From assembly GCA_021779435.1 (NCBI GenBank), contig JAJYAR010000055.1, positions 1 through 9,775 of the forward strand: a DNA stretch of 9,775 nt, given 5' to 3'. This document shows, piece by piece, positions 1 through 6,224 of the stretch (position 1 is its first letter; every line of letters begins with the position of its first letter). Below the pieces are notes generated by a model. It did not search any database, had not been told where the DNA came from, and saw only the letters and a list, made by a program, of their open reading frames with translations. Source of the stretch: a bacterium. GTDB lineage: Bacteria > Verrucomicrobiota > Verrucomicrobiae > JAJYAR01. A program made the translations under genes and the position numbers.

Positions 1-209
1 CGCTGTTTCATCACGGCATGATCATCGTCGGGGTGCCGTACGCCTGCCCGCAACTGAGCAACATGGATGAAATCACCGGGGGAACGCCGTACGGCGCGAC
101 GACGTTGAGCAGGGCGGACGGCACCCGCACGCCCAGCGCGAACGAACTGGCCGTGGCGCGCTACCAGGGGCAACACGTCGCCGAAATCGCCAGGAAGCTA
201 TTCGGCTGA
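1..209 (+). CDS. wrbA: NAD(P)H:quinone oxidoreductase WrbA, C-terminal part (5' truncated by window edge)
   Basis: The last 68 residues of a WrbA-type flavoprotein are present; the gene begins left of the window. WrbA proteins are cytoplasmic, FMN-binding, flavodoxin-like enzymes that reduce quinones by two electrons using NAD(P)H, avoiding semiquinone formation. The visible part starts LFHHGM, continues with the family block GGTPYGATT and ends with [17 protein letters not shown]. This matches the C-terminal end of E. coli WrbA from memory ([18 protein letters not shown]) almost block for block. The reading frame is open from base 3 and ends at TGA 207-209, so the C-terminus looks complete. 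A strong hairpin follows 7 bases after the stop. The next gene (CDGSH protein) is convergent. The FMN-binding N-terminal half cannot be checked here. Confidence 0.9.
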   Translation, partial: LFHHGMIIVGVPYACPQLSNMDEITGGTPYGATTLSRADGTRTPSANELAVARYQGQHVAEIARKLFG

Positions 210-216
210 GGGTCGA

Positions 217-242
217 GCGCGGAATCCGGCCTCGTTCCGCGC
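217..242. terminator. Perfect 8-bp stem-loop between convergent genes, candidate bidirectional terminator
   Basis: GCGCGGAA at 217-224 is the exact reverse complement of TTCCGCGC at 235-242, with a 10-base loop. It lies 7 bases after the wrbA stop and 44 bases past the stop of the oppositely oriented CDGSH gene, so it could serve both. No T-run follows on either strand, so if it stops transcription it is not a textbook intrinsic terminator. The stem is certain; the function is inferred from its position. Confidence 0.5.
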
Positions 243-286
243 CCGCTGCCGACCGGCACGCGCTCCTGCCGCCATGCCGCAAGCCG

Positions 287-526
287 TCAAAGCGACTGGT
301 GCGTGCCGTCGCACAAGACGCCGTTCCTGCTCTGCTTGCAGCCGCAGAAATACACCGTCTTGCTCTCGGCCGCCGTGTACTCCTGCGGCGTGAATTCGGT
401 CCCCTTGTGCGAGCCGTCGCAGAAGGGCTGGTTCTTGCTCCTGCCGCACGCGCACCACCAATAGCTCTTGCCCGCTTCGACCTCAACCGCATACGGGGAC
501 TTCTGCGCAACCTGTGCCTTCGTCAT
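287..526 (-). CDS. Tandem CDGSH-type iron-sulfur protein (79 aa)
   Basis: A small soluble protein with two CDGSH iron-sulfur motifs, each expected to hold one [2Fe-2S] cluster with three Cys and one His. Cluster 1 uses C25, C27, C36 and H40 (CACGRS...PFCDGSH). Cluster 2 uses C61, C63, C72 and H76 (CGCKQS...VLCDGTH). The second motif has Val where the family usually has Pro two residues before the third Cys. Tandem single-chain CDGSH proteins resemble the mitochondrial CISD3/MiNT type and are linked to redox or iron-sulfur handling, but the bacterial role is poorly defined. The start is placed at the ATG 524-526 (MTKAQ) because an AGGAGGAG ribosome site lies 6 bases upstream. The frame stays open 10 codons further to another start, but that would translate through the ribosome site. 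No signal peptide or membrane segment is seen. The gene is convergent with wrbA and divergent from the HDOD gene. Confidence 0.92.
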   Translation of the reverse strand: MTKAQVAQKSPYAVEVEAGKSYWWCACGRSKNQPFCDGSHKGTEFTPQEYTAAESKTVYFCGCKQSRNGVLCDGTHQSL

Positions 527-532
527 TTGCAA

Positions 533-540
533 CTCCTCCT
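533..540 (-). promoter_or_regulatory. Strong ribosome binding site that fixes the CDGSH gene start
   Basis: Read on the minus strand this is AGGAGGAG, followed by TTGCAA and then ATG at 526-524. It is the best Shine-Dalgarno match in the window and favours the internal start (79 aa) over the longer 89-residue reading. Confidence 0.8.
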
Positions 541-552
541 TCCTGTTGAAGA

Positions 553-566
553 TCAATCCGGATTGA
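553..566. promoter_or_regulatory. Perfect 14-bp palindrome TCAATCCGGATTGA, candidate operator
   Basis: TCAATCC at 553-559 is followed directly by its reverse complement GGATTGA at 560-566. It lies 26 bases upstream of the CDGSH start codon, between the ribosome site and a TAAAAT hexamer, which puts it close to the expected transcription start of that gene. A dimeric repressor could bind there. The half-site does not match a regulator consensus I can name with confidence; in particular it does not resemble the IscR type 2 motif. It could also affect the divergent HDOD gene. Confidence 0.4.
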
Positions 567-573
567 CGCGCCG

Positions 574-579
574 ATTTTA
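574..579 (-). promoter_or_regulatory. Possible -10 element for the CDGSH gene
   Basis: On the minus strand the hexamer is TAAAAT (5 of 6 matches to TATAAT), about 48 bases upstream of the CDGSH start codon. A perfect TTGACA is present further upstream (606-611, minus strand), but the gap between the two is 26 bases, too long for an ordinary sigma-70 promoter. The -10 call therefore stands alone and is weak. Confidence 0.25.
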
Positions 580-657
580 GTGGCCAGCAGAATTTGCGCC
601 GAATCTGTCAAGATTGCACCGATCGATTCCGAACACCAGTCTTGGCGAACGTTCCCG

Positions 658-1641
658 ATGTCGGACCGGAAAAACCCGAAGCTCCCGTTCCATTGGTGGC
701 CGCCGCGATGGCGCCGCCGGCCGGAAACCGGCACCGCATCCGCCGTCGACCCCGCCGGCGCGACGGCGACGCCCGCCGCCGCATCGGGTCCGGGTGACGA
801 GCCCGATGTTTTGACCGCCCCCGACGCGATTACCCTGTTCGAGCACTTGACCGGATGCCGCTGCGAGGCCGACAAGGAGCTGTTTCCGGGCGAGATCGGA
901 GTTCTGCACCGGATCGAGGCGCTGCTCGACTCGGGCGAGTCGCTTGCCGCGTGGGTGCCGCGACCGCCGAACATGCTGCCGCGCCTCCTTGCCTGTCTGC
1001 ACGGCACCGATCCGTCGTTGCGCGAGGCCGCAGACCTGATCCGCGTCGATGGCACGATGGTGGTCGAAGTCGTGCGTCTGGCCAATTCGGCAGGCATGCG
1101 GCATGGCGACCCGGTCCGGGGCCTGGATCAGGCCGTGGTGCGCCTGGGCATCGCGGGATTGCTGCGCGTCGTCGGCGCCAGCCTGGCCCGCCCCCTGTTC
1201 GATGCCGGACGCGCCCCGCTGCTTGCGCGCGCGGCCCCGACGCTATGGCGGCTTTCCGAGGAAAAATGCCTCCTGTGCTATGAGCGGGCGCCGGCCGAGG
1301 AAGTCGACCGATTCGACGCCTACCTCGCAGGCCTGACGCACAACATCGGATGGATCGGCGCGTTCCGCGCGATGGGACGGCAGACGACCCTCCGCGCGCC
1401 CTACAGCGCCGAGTTCGCGGAACGTCTGGCCCGACTGGCCGAACTCCTGTTCGGCGTCAGCGCCGAACAGTGGCAACTCAACGCCGCACTCGGGCAACTG
1501 GGGCGGGCACTACGCGCCTCCCCGCTCGCCCACAGCGACCTGCCGCTGGCCAGGGTGCTTTGGCGCGCCGATTGCGAGGCAATGCGCAAGGCCTTCACCA
1601 CCGAAACCGGCGACCATTCGGCGTCCCGACGGCCAGAGTGA
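658..1641 (+). CDS. HDOD domain-containing protein (327 aa)
   Basis: HDOD proteins are relatives of HD-type phosphohydrolases that usually lack the metal site and act in signalling rather than catalysis. The domain covers about residues 102-290. It begins with PNMLPRLLACL, continues with the helical block ending in VVRLANSAGM (139-147), then DQAVVRLGIAGLLRVV (157-172), and later GLTHNIGWIGAF (225-236). In that last block the classic His-Asp is His-Asn (228-229), so phosphohydrolase activity is unlikely. The first 75 residues are not part of the domain. They include a Trp/Arg/Pro-rich stretch, FHWWPPRWRRRPE (11-23), and an Ala/Pro/Gly-rich linker. The start is set at ATG 658. A GTG at 580 is in frame and would add 26 residues of unconvincing sequence; neither start has a clear ribosome site. 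The gene is convergent with the PAS-GGDEF-EAL gene 58 bp away and divergent from the CDGSH gene. The partner protein is unknown. Confidence 0.85.
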   Translation: MSDRKNPKLPFHWWPPRWRRRPETGTASAVDPAGATATPAAASGPGDEPDVLTAPDAITLFEHLTGCRCEADKELFPGEIGVLHRIEALLDSGESLAAWVPRPPNMLPRLLACLHGTDPSLREAADLIRVDGTMVVEVVRLANSAGMRHGDPVRGLDQAVVRLGIAGLLRVVGASLARPLFDAGRAPLLARAAPTLWRLSEEKCLLCYERAPAEEVDRFDAYLAGLTHNIGWIGAFRAMGRQTTLRAPYSAEFAERLARLAELLFGVSAEQWQLNAALGQLGRALRASPLAHSDLPLARVLWRADCEAMRKAFTTETGDHSASRRPE

Positions 1642-1648
1642 ATCCAGC

Positions 1649-1695
1649 CGCGACCCGCATCGCCCGGCGGATCGCAGGCTGCGCCGGCGGTCGCG
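1649..1695. terminator. Inverted repeat in the convergent HDOD / PAS-GGDEF-EAL spacer, possible terminator
   Basis: CGCGACC at 1649-1655 pairs exactly with GGTCGCG at 1689-1695. The intervening 33 bases are GC-rich and can pair further. The repeat fills the 58-bp space between two stop codons facing each other. There is no T-run, and GC-rich DNA yields such repeats by chance, so the functional call is weak. Confidence 0.3.
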
Positions 1696-1699
1696 CGCA

Positions 1700-4561
1700 T
1701 CAGCTCGGGGCCAAGGACCGTCCGCGCAGACTCGCCTCGAATTGTTCGATCGGCATCGGCCTGCCGAACAGATACCCCTGGTAGCGTGCGCAACCCCAAT
1801 CGTCGAGACATTGCTTCTGCGAGCGGGTTTCGACCCCTTCGGCGACCACCACCAGATCGAGGATCTTCGCCATCGCAATGATGGCCTGGACGATCGCGCC
1901 CTCGCTCGTGTCGGGACCCAGTTCCTGTACGAAGGACTGGTCGATCTTCATGACGTTCAGCGGCAGCTTGCGCAGATAGTTGAGCGACGAATACCCGGTG
2001 CCGAAGTCGTCAAGCGCGAGACGGACGCCGTATTGCCGAAGCGCCTGCATTGCGGCAATGACCGCTTCGGTGTCGTCCAGCAGGACGCTCTCCGTGATCT
2101 CCAGTTCGAGGCGCTGCGGATCGATTGCGTGCCGCGCCACGGCCTTGCGAACCTGATCGACGAAATCCGGCTGATGGAACTGCTTGGCGCTGACATTGAT
2201 CGCCAGCACGAAATCGCGCGTCTCGTTCCCCGCCTCCCAGCATTTCAACTGGCGACAGGCCGTGTCGAGAATCCACAATCCCGCAGGAATGATCAGGCCG
2301 GTTTCCTCGAGCAGCGGAATGAACTGGGCCGGGGATACGATGCCCCGCACCGGATGGCACCACCGGATCAGCGCCTCGGCGCCCACCGGCTGGCCGCGGC
2401 GATCGACCTTGACTTGATAGTGCAGTGCGAACTCGTTCGCCTCGATCGCCCGCCGCAACTCCGCCTCGAGCGTCACCCGGGCGGTGATCGCTTCCTGAAC
2501 CTTCTGATCGTAAAACTTCCGCGTATTGCGTCCGGCCTTTTTCGCCTCGTACATGGCGATGTCGGCCTGTTTGAGCAATTCCTCGGGCGGCGTCCTGCCG
2601 TCTTGAAACAGCGTGACGCCGATCGACGGCGTGCACAGGAACCGCGACTCCGCCAACACGAGCGGCTCCGCCAGAGATTCGATGATCTTTTCCGCCACCG
2701 CGGCCGCGCGTTCCGATGCATCGGCCTGTGTTGCGCCGAGGTTTTGCAGCATCACGACGAACTCGTCGCCGCCGAGACGCGCCACGGTGTCATCCTCGCG
2801 CACTTCCGACGCCAGGCGGTTTCCGACCTGCTGCAGCAGCCAGTCGCCGACCGCGTGGCCGCGGGTGTCGTTGACGATTTTGAAGTTGTCGAGATCGATG
2901 AACAGCAGCGCCCCGGCACTCCCGGTTCGAGCGGCGGCAGCGAGCGCAACCTGCAGGCGATCCATCAGCATGCGCCGGTTCGGCAGGTTGGTCAGCGGAT
3001 CGTACAGCACCAAGCGCTGGATCTCCTCCTCCGTCCTTTTGGCCAGCGTGATGTCGGACAAGGAGCCGACGTAATTCGTCACCAGCCCATCGCCGTCTTT
3101 CACCGCCGTGATCGTCAGGTGTTCGGCAAAGAGCTCGCCGTTCTTCCTGCGATTCCACAGCTCCCCCGACCAATACCCGGAATCCTCGACGCCCTGCCAC
3201 AGCGCCTTGTAGAAATCCGGGCTCTGGCGCCCGGAATGGAGAATCCGCGGATTCCTGCCGATCACCTCGGCCGCCGAATACCCGGTGATCCGGGTGAACG
3301 CGCCGTTCACCCGCAGGATGTTGGCATTCTCGTCCGTGATCAGCATGCCCACCTGGGACTCGAAGGCAGTGGCCGCGATCCGGACCTCCCTTTCCAGGGT
3401 CTTGCGCGTGGCGATGTATCGGACATAGGCGCAGTTGTACTCCTGGCCACCGTATCGAATGTAGTTGGCGGCGACCTCCACCGGGATGATCTCGCCGCCG
3501 CGAGTGCGGTGGTTGGTTTCAAACGTCAACGATCCCTTTCGCTTCAGATCCTCCCAATGACGCGGCCAGCTCTCCTCGCGATAGTTGGGATCGAAGTCGC
3601 CGATGCGCATCGACAGCACCACATCCTCCGCATATCCCAGGGAGTCGGCGAACGCCTTGTTCACATACAGCAACCGGCCCCGCTCGTCGGACAGGCTGAC
3701 CCCCTCGGCGAGATGGTCGGTGATGAACTGCATCAGTTCCATTTCGCGCTGGACGCGCTTGGATTCCGAAACATCCTCGACCATCCACCAGACGAGGCCG
3801 TCGCCGCCGGGTCGCCGGATCAGCACGCCGTTGATCCGCAAAACGGCCCGTGATCCGTCCTGGCGGACCAGTTCCCTTTCATAGGGGCCGCAATATCCCT
3901 GGGCCTGCAGCGCTTCGAGCCGGCTCGTCGGCTGCGCCGCCGCGTCGCCGGGCATCAGTGCCGAGCAATCGAATGCTTCCGGCCGGCCCGGCGCACATCC
4001 GCAGATCGCACAGAACGCGTCGTTGAACTCGATGCAGCGGCCCTGGAGATCCGTGAGCGCGATGCCCATCCGGGACAGGCGGAACAGTCCATCGAGCTTG
4101 GCGTGGCTTTCCTCCAGCGCGGCGGTGACCCGGAGCCGCTCGGTGATGTCCCGGGAGGAGTTGAAGAGAACGAGATCGCCGCCGAACTGCACCGGGCAGC
4201 CCGAAACCTCCGCATCGAAAACGCTGCCGTCCTTGCGGCGGTGCCTGGTCTGGAACTGGGAACGCGATTGGGCCGCCAGTTGATCGGCGATGGCCTCGAT
4301 GATCTCCGTTTGATCGGTGAAGTGCGCCTCCCATTGCAGGACGTTCATGCCGATGACTTCCTCGCGCGAATACCCCAGCATCCGGCAAAACGAATCGCTC
4401 GCTTCGATCACGTTGCCGTGGCGATCGAGGATATGGATGCCGTCGCTGGCGTTGCGCAGCAAGGGATCGTGTGTGTCCGACGGCGCGGCCTCGGACCCGG
4501 AGCACCGGGAATCGGAATTGACCTGACCCGGCGCGGGATCGAGGGAATGGCAGGAATACAT
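1700..4561 (-). CDS. PAS-PAS-PAS-PAS-GGDEF-EAL cyclic-di-GMP signalling protein (953 aa)
   Basis: A large soluble sensor protein with both c-di-GMP synthase and phosphodiesterase domains; no membrane segment or signal peptide is seen. Four PAS units lie at about residues 32-145, 150-268, 272-390 and 393-510. The first and fourth carry typical GYSREEVIG and GYSAAEVIG blocks and end in SRDITE or LSDIT, as PAS/PAC units do. The GGDEF domain (about 518-685) has DLDNFKIVND, the RxxD inhibitory site REDD at 588-591 and an intact GGDEF at 597-601. The EAL domain (about 700-945) has EAL at 729-731, N789, E821, DDFGTGYSSL at 851-860, K872, E908 and Q928, which are the metal and catalytic positions of active enzymes. 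Both activities therefore look possible, with the PAS tandem deciding the balance. The second PAS is unusually Cys-rich (C184, C187, C189, C199). The ATG start has no clear ribosome site. It lies 137 bp downstream of the CFA-type gene on the same strand. Confidence 0.95.
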   Translation of the reverse strand: MYSCHSLDPAPGQVNSDSRCSGSEAAPSDTHDPLLRNASDGIHILDRHGNVIEASDSFCRMLGYSREEVIGMNVLQWEAHFTDQTEIIEAIADQLAAQSRSQFQTRHRRKDGSVFDAEVSGCPVQFGGDLVLFNSSRDITERLRVTAALEESHAKLDGLFRLSRMGIALTDLQGRCIEFNDAFCAICGCAPGRPEAFDCSALMPGDAAAQPTSRLEALQAQGYCGPYERELVRQDGSRAVLRINGVLIRRPGGDGLVWWMVEDVSESKRVQREMELMQFITDHLAEGVSLSDERGRLLYVNKAFADSLGYAEDVVLSMRIGDFDPNYREESWPRHWEDLKRKGSLTFETNHRTRGGEIIPVEVAANYIRYGGQEYNCAYVRYIATRKTLEREVRIAATAFESQVGMLITDENANILRVNGAFTRITGYSAAEVIGRNPRILHSGRQSPDFYKALWQGVEDSGYWSGELWNRRKNGELFAEHLTITAVKDGDGLVTNYVGSLSDITLAKRTEEEIQRLVLYDPLTNLPNRRMLMDRLQVALAAAARTGSAGALLFIDLDNFKIVNDTRGHAVGDWLLQQVGNRLASEVREDDTVARLGGDEFVVMLQNLGATQADASERAAAVAEKIIESLAEPLVLAESRFLCTPSIGVTLFQDGRTPPEELLKQADIAMYEAKKAGRNTRKFYDQKVQEAITARVTLEAELRRAIEANEFALHYQVKVDRRGQPVGAEALIRWCHPVRGIVSPAQFIPLLEETGLIIPAGLWILDTACRQLKCWEAGNETRDFVLAINVSAKQFHQPDFVDQVRKAVARHAIDPQRLELEITESVLLDDTEAVIAAMQALRQYGVRLALDDFGTGYSSLNYLRKLPLNVMKIDQSFVQELGPDTSEGAIVQAIIAMAKILDLVVVAEGVETRSQKQCLDDWGCARYQGYLFGRPMPIEQFEASLRGRSLAPS

Positions 4562-4676
4562 CGGCTACCGTGAACAGTCGACTGGGATGGCTGGGCAACA
4601 CCATACACGACACGATGTGATACGCCCCGTCCTGTACGACGGTTATCGGATTTTCGGCGCGGGGACATAACGATGA

Positions 4677-4691
4677 AAAGCCGGCCTTTTG
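4677..4691 (-). terminator. Small hairpin ending in a T-run after the CFA-type gene, possible terminator
   Basis: On the minus strand, 7 bases after the TGA stop of the methyltransferase gene, the sequence reads AAAAG-GCCGG-CTTTT. This is a 5-bp stem with a GC-rich loop ending in four T. The stem is short and partly A-T, so it would be a weak intrinsic terminator at best. It is the only candidate in the 137-bp spacer before the PAS-GGDEF-EAL gene. Confidence 0.3.
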
Positions 4692-4698
4692 ATGTCGC

Positions 4699-6072
4699 TC
4701 AACGGCGACCGACCACCACCGTACGCCCCTCCTCGCGGTACAGATCGGACCGGGTCCACGGCACCGGCCATCGGCCCTCGTCTTCGCCGCTTCCGCGGGT
4801 GGATGCGAGGATCTGGTAGACGCCGATCTCGCCGACGTCGAACAACATGGCGCACGCGGCCATGTAGAGGCGCCAGACCCGGAACGCCGCCTCGCCGACG
4901 AGTTCCGTCGCCTCGTTCCGATGGGCCTCCAGGCGCCGCACCCAATGCCGCAGCGTATGGGCATAGTGGGGGCGCAGCCCTTCGACATCGTGGATTTCGA
5001 AGCCGGCGCGTTCCATGCCCCGCTGGATGTTGCTGAGGAGATCGAGCTCGCCGTCGGGAAACACGTAGCGATTGACGAAGCGCGTGGTGGTTTCGGGTTG
5101 CCATCCCTCCGTGTCGTGCGTGATTCCATGGTTGAGGAACAGCCCGCGGGGATGCAGGACACGGCGCACGGCGGCGTAATACCCGGGCAGGTTGGCCAGC
5201 CCGACATGCTCGAACATGCCGATGCTCGCGACCTTGTCGTATGCCGGGCGCTCCGGCAGATCGCGATAATCGCAGAGCGAGATGGTCGCGCGGTCTTGCA
5301 ACCCCTCGGCACGGATCCGTGAAACGGCATAGTCGAACTGCCGTTTGCTCAACGTGACCCCATGGGCCTGCACGCCGTATTCCCGGGCCGCCCAACGCAC
5401 CAGCGCGCCCCAACCGCAGCCGATATCGAGAAATCGCTCGCCGGGCTTCAGTCGCAGCTTGCGGCAGATGTGATCGAGCTTCTGCCGCTGCGCGGTTTCC
5501 AGGGAATCGTCCGGACGCTCGAAGTAGGCGCAGGAATATACGCGTTCGTCATCGAGCCACAGGCCGTAGAAGTCGTTCGACAGGTCGTAGTGGAAGCGGA
5601 TTGCCGCATGGTCGGTGTTGCGCGAATGGCGATGGGAGAAGCCGTTCGCGACGCGGGTACGGAATCCCGGCAGGGGCTCGCCGTGCGTCCGGCTTCGCTT
5701 GTGCGAGCGGAACAACAGCAAGACATCACGCAACAGGGACAGCCTTTCCCGCGCCGTCAGCGAAACCGATTCGAGGTGGCGCTTGAGGCGCAGGGCGTCG
5801 TACAGATCGCCTTCCACGTCGAGGACGCCGCGGAAATACGCGTCGGCAAGCGGCAGCGCGTCGCGCGCGGCCGCCAGGCTGCGCAGGATCCCGGGGTCGC
5901 GCAGAACCAGGGTGCACTCGGAATGCTGCGACAGCGCGAGCGTCCTGCCGTCCCACAGGCGCAGGGCCGGCGGTCTTTCCATGCCCGCAAACAGGCGGCA
6001 GAGAATGCGCAGCGCCGGCTCCGCATCCGGCCCCGGGCCGCCCGCGGCGTCCCACGTCGTGGCTTTCATCAT
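4699..6072 (-). CDS. cfa: Cyclopropane-fatty-acyl-phospholipid synthase family methyltransferase (457 aa)
   Basis: Enzymes of this family transfer a methyl group from S-adenosylmethionine to the double bond of unsaturated acyl chains in membrane phospholipids, usually giving a cyclopropane ring. Residues about 20-125 correspond to the N-terminal lipid-side domain. The catalytic domain follows, with RFHYDLSNDFY (159-169), YSCAYF (179-184), the SAM-binding loop FLDIGCGWGALV (214-225), MFEHVG (286-291), LFLNHGIT (311-318) and PHYAHTLRHW (368-377). By alignment from memory, C181, E288, H315 and Y370 match the active-site Cys, Glu, His and Tyr of E. coli Cfa, so it should be active. At 457 residues it is longer than E. 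coli Cfa (382), mostly through loops. Two ATGs are adjacent (6067-6072), with GGGGAGG 5 bases before the first, so the start could be one codon shorter. Relatives that make methyl-branched rather than cyclopropane lipids cannot be excluded. Confidence 0.92.
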   Translation of the reverse strand: MMKATTWDAAGGPGPDAEPALRILCRLFAGMERPPALRLWDGRTLALSQHSECTLVLRDPGILRSLAAARDALPLADAYFRGVLDVEGDLYDALRLKRHLESVSLTARERLSLLRDVLLLFRSHKRSRTHGEPLPGFRTRVANGFSHRHSRNTDHAAIRFHYDLSNDFYGLWLDDERVYSCAYFERPDDSLETAQRQKLDHICRKLRLKPGERFLDIGCGWGALVRWAAREYGVQAHGVTLSKRQFDYAVSRIRAEGLQDRATISLCDYRDLPERPAYDKVASIGMFEHVGLANLPGYYAAVRRVLHPRGLFLNHGITHDTEGWQPETTTRFVNRYVFPDGELDLLSNIQRGMERAGFEIHDVEGLRPHYAHTLRHWVRRLEAHRNEATELVGEAAFRVWRLYMAACAMLFDVGEIGVYQILASTRGSGEDEGRWPVPWTRSDLYREEGRTVVVGRR

Positions 6073-6194
6073 GACGGCCTCCCCGGATCCGGAAACCTGG
6101 CCGCCCGATCATGCGCCGCCGCGCGTGCCGGATTCAAGCGAAACCGTCCGATTCGTTGACGGCGCGCGGCTGCCGCACGATCCCGCAAATCCGG

Positions 6195-6219
6195 GCGCCG
6201 GCGGGGCCGAAGGCGGCGC
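6195..6219 (-). terminator. Hairpin just after the HD-GYP stop codon, possible terminator
   Basis: GCGCCG at 6195-6200 pairs with CGGCGC at 6214-6219, and the 13-base loop contains a further GGCC/GGC pairing. It begins 5 bases past the TAA stop of the HD-GYP gene, in the 152-bp gap before the methyltransferase gene. No T-run follows, so termination here is an inference from position. If correct, it separates the HD-GYP unit from the methyltransferase. Confidence 0.35.
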
Positions 6220-6224
6220 GAAAG

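Noticed and set aside
574..611. Full sigma-70 promoter made of TTGACA (606-611, minus strand) and TAAAAT (574-579)
   Set aside because: The spacing is 26 bases rather than about 17, so the two hexamers are unlikely to work together.
580..657. GTG start at 580 for the HDOD gene
   Set aside because: It would add 26 residues with no resemblance to the family and no ribosome site, and would intrude on the regulatory spacer. ATG 658 is simpler, though not proven.
1742..3853. 703-codon open frame on the + strand inside the PAS-GGDEF-EAL gene
   Set aside because: Antisense shadow of a gene with intact catalytic motifs. No domain is recognisable in its translation.
3879..5330. 483-codon minus-strand frame overlapping the CFA-type and PAS genes
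   Set aside because: It is a second frame of the same strand that spans the spacer and both real genes. Its Arg/Ala/Ser-rich translation lacks family motifs.
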